Source of the DNA: RGIG4576 sp964613095
Lineage (GTDB): Bacteria; Bacteroidota; Bacteroidia; Bacteroidales; Muribaculaceae
Reading direction: 5' to 3'
DNA: 14,524 bases
Assembly: GCA_964613095.1 (NCBI GenBank)
Contig: CAZTFX010000056.1
Coordinates: 1 to 14,524, forward strand
Part shown: positions 14,402 to 14,524 of the stretch, one piece after another
Numbering within the stretch: position 1 is the stretch's first letter
Layout of the letters: every line of letters begins with the position of its first letter
Program-made: the position numbers and the translations under genes
The notes under the pieces: model-generated
Databases searched by the model: none
What the model saw: only the letters and a program-made list of their open reading frames with translations
What the model was told of the DNA's origin: nothing

Positions 14402-14524
14402 TTATTTGTTAAGAGCAGTTGCAACGTCAACGGCACAAGCTACAGTACAGCCAACCATTGGATTGTTACCTATACCCAAGAAGCCCATCATCTCAACGTG
14501 TGCAGGAACTGAAGAAGAACCGGC
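14402..14524 (-). CDS. GGGtGRT-family protein, C-terminal 40 residues only
   Basis: The open frame enters from the right window edge and stops with TAA at 14404-14402. The visible 40 residues include AGSSSVPAHVEMMGFLGIGN followed by NPMVGCTVACAVDV, and end in ALNK. This closely matches my memory of the C-terminus of the GGGtGRT family, conserved proteins of about 330 residues found in Bacteroidota and Firmicutes and named after a Gly-rich motif further upstream. No biochemical function is firmly established. Two cysteines (C26 and C30 of the visible part) lie close together. The name rests on a short tail and the rest of the gene is not visible. It has its own terminator. Confidence 0.75.
   Translation of the reverse strand, partial: AGSSSVPAHVEMMGFLGIGNNPMVGCTVACAVDVATALNK

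Noticed and set aside
14315..14512. A 65-codon open frame on the plus strand
   Set aside because: It crosses a strong terminator hairpin and lies opposite the conserved GGGtGRT tail.
1..14524. Mobile element, prophage, CRISPR or integrated island near the tRNA genes
   Set aside because: No integrase, transposase, direct-repeat att pair or regular repeat array was seen, and the genes are conserved housekeeping.

Overview
The window looks like ordinary chromosome from a low-GC member of the Bacteroidales (phylum Bacteroidota). The reasons are AT-rich DNA with weak ribosome-binding sites, several copies of the Bacteroidota promoter -7 element TAnnTTTG, a Bacteroidota-specific DUF4827 lipoprotein, and housekeeping proteins with Bacteroidota-type sequences (TopB, GlmM, SppA, LpxK, PunA, ThiL). 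The exact genus cannot be fixed by eye. No mobile element, CRISPR array, toxin-antitoxin pair or phage gene was seen.

Layout. Positions 1-340 hold the 3' part of a tRNA-Arg(ACG) on the plus strand and a complete tRNA-Cys(GCA) on the minus strand. Each has its own terminator, and an unexplained spacer of about 150 bp lies between them. From 374 to 5666 one minus-strand operon runs dsbD - mazG - topB - NUDIX hydrolase - small Cys-rich membrane protein, with gaps of 19, -4, 4 and 6 nt. It combines envelope thiol reduction, nucleotide-pool cleaning and DNA topology. From 5856 to 8911 a divergent plus-strand operon holds nrnA (DHH phosphoesterase), a DUF4827 lipoprotein and glmM, and ends in a clear terminator. 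A well-formed promoter then leads into sppA - lpxK - punA - thiL (9114-13935), which covers membrane protein/signal-peptide turnover, lipid A synthesis, purine salvage and thiamine diphosphate synthesis. Two tRNA-Gly genes follow, CCC then GCC; the second has a near-ideal promoter and a terminator. The right edge cuts into the C-terminus of a minus-strand GGGtGRT-family protein with its own terminator.

The region is mostly conserved housekeeping. The best candidates for something less described are: the 60-residue single-pass membrane protein with a five-cysteine tail at the end of the dsbD operon, whose last codons appear to contain the tRNA-Cys promoter; an Asp in PunA at the position equivalent to the base-binding Asn243 of human PNP; a perfect 10-bp inverted repeat just upstream of the sppA promoter; and an acidic stretch directly after the lipobox Cys of the DUF4827 protein. 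I found no convincing new multi-gene system.
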